Translations under genes and position numbers: made by a program
Shown: piece after piece, positions 6,450-6,849 of the stretch
Position numbering within the stretch: position 1 is the first letter of the stretch
Layout of the letters: each line of letters opens with the position of its first letter
Notes under the pieces: model-generated
Told to the model about the DNA's origin: nothing
Databases searched by the model: none
Seen by the model: the letters and a program-made list of their open reading frames with translations, nothing else
NCBI GenBank assembly: GCA_903929895.1
Contig: CAIYWM010000213.1
Location: forward strand, 1 to 6,849
Direction of reading: 5' to 3'
From: an uncultured Alphaproteobacteria bacterium
Lineage (GTDB): Bacteria > Pseudomonadota > Alphaproteobacteria > Reyranellales > Reyranellaceae
DNA: 6,849 nt

Positions 6450-6519
6450 GGGGGCGCGTCACTCCAGTGACGCGTCGTCCTCTTGAATCCAGATCGCGCC
6501 TCTGGAGTGGCGCGTCCCC
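6450..6519 (+). repeat. 18-bp inverted repeat with alternative hairpins between serC and serA
   Basis: Arm GGGGGCGCGTCACTCCAG (6450-6467) pairs with CTGGAGTGGCGCGTCCCC (6502-6519) over 18 bp with two G-U pairs and a 34-nt spacer. The same arms also form two local hairpins: 6455-6463 with 6466-6474 (9 perfect bp, minimal 2-nt loop, or 8 bp with a 4-nt loop) and 6495-6500 with 6509-6514 (6 bp). The long stem excludes both local ones. No U-run follows any of them, so none is a classical intrinsic terminator. A role in differential serC/serA expression, RNA processing or read-through control is possible. Confidence 0.7.
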
Positions 6520-6541
6520 AGCACAAGATTGGAGTCATCCC

Positions 6542-6849
6542 ATGGCAAAGCCCAAGGTTCTCATTTCCGATGAGCTGTCCCCTCGCGCCGTCGAGATTTT
6601 CTCGGAGCGTGGCTGCGACGTCGATTTCAAGCCGGGCCTGAAGCCCGCCGAGCTGCGCGAGATTATCGGCAACTACGAAGGCCTGGCGATCCGCTCGGCC
6701 ACCAAGGTGACGGCCGAGGTTCTGGCCGTGGCCAAGAAGCTCAAGGTCGTGGGCCGCGCCGGCATCGGCGTTGACAATGTCGACATCAAGGCCGCCACCT
6801 CGCACGGCGTCGTCGTGATGAACACGCCGTTCGGCAATGCCATCACCAC
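6542..6849 (+). CDS. serA: D-3-phosphoglycerate dehydrogenase, N-terminal part (cut by window edge)
   Basis: SerA oxidises 3-phosphoglycerate to 3-phosphohydroxypyruvate with NAD+, the first step of serine biosynthesis. The first 102 codons are present; the gene runs off the right edge. The visible part is the N-terminal half of the substrate-binding domain of D-2-hydroxyacid dehydrogenases: KVLISDELSPRAVEIF (5-20), GLAIRSATKVT (47-57, with the conserved substrate-binding Arg51 in the IRSxTKV motif), KVVGRAGIGVDNVD (68-81) and VVMNTPFGNA (91-100). The NAD-binding Rossmann motif and any ACT domain are beyond the edge, so its allosteric type cannot be judged. The ATG at 6542 has TTGGAG at 6529-6534, 7 nt upstream. 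It lies 94 bp after serC with a large inverted repeat between them, and is presumably cotranscribed from the serC promoter. Confidence 0.95.
   Translation, partial: MAKPKVLISDELSPRAVEIFSERGCDVDFKPGLKPAELREIIGNYEGLAIRSATKVTAEVLAVAKKLKVVGRAGIGVDNVDIKAATSHGVVVMNTPFGNAIT

Noticed and set aside
5823..6470. 215-codon plus-strand frame inside serC
   Set aside because: SerC motifs run uninterrupted in the other frame across this stretch; this one is an Arg/Gly-rich shadow.
6455..6480. Intrinsic terminator of serC
   Set aside because: The 9-bp hairpin is real but is followed by TCGTCCTCTTG instead of a U-run, and serA follows as the pathway partner, so a full stop is unlikely. It is recorded as part of the inverted repeat instead.

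Overview
This is a GC-rich chromosomal window whose housekeeping genes point to an alphaproteobacterium. The evidence is a hisZ-purA pair, a 'Methanosarcina-type' SerC followed directly by serA, and a serC leader resembling the RNA motif known from Alphaproteobacteria. Coding density and codon use look uniform. I see no transposase, phage gene, tRNA, rRNA or CRISPR array. The genus cannot be fixed from the sequence alone.

Layout. Minus strand, left part: the start of purA (IMP to adenylosuccinate; truncated by the window edge) lies downstream of a complete hisZ (regulatory subunit of the short-form ATP phosphoribosyltransferase, histidine pathway). They are separated by 117 bp that contain a hairpin followed by a short T-run. 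Plus strand, from 1551: a tightly packed four-gene operon holds a GtrB/ArnC-like polyprenyl-phosphate glycosyltransferase, a class I SAM-dependent methyltransferase (4-nt overlap), a small single-domain cupin (10-nt gap, strong Shine-Dalgarno) and a 550-residue multi-pass membrane protein (1-nt overlap). Then, after a 104-bp gap with its own sigma-70-like promoter and a two-hairpin leader, come serC and the start of serA (serine biosynthesis; serA is cut by the right edge).

How the genes may work together. The GT2 enzyme probably loads a sugar onto undecaprenyl phosphate at the inner membrane. The multi-pass protein looks like a GT-C-style enzyme that could use such a lipid-linked sugar on the periplasmic side. 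The methyltransferase and cupin are plausible tailoring or accessory proteins. This pathway is inferred from gene order and fold type; no substrate can be read from the sequence. The flanks are amino-acid and purine biosynthesis.

Non-coding parts. The 102-bp divergent gap between hisZ and the glycosyltransferase (1449-1550) shows no promoter I would defend. The serC leader (about 5240-5284) can fold into two hairpins, the second capped by a GUAA loop and hiding the ribosome binding site. The serC-serA gap (6448-6541) contains an 18-bp inverted repeat whose arms can also fold into two local hairpins, a mutually exclusive arrangement. These two RNA-level structures and the uncharacterised four-gene cassette are the points most worth a second look.
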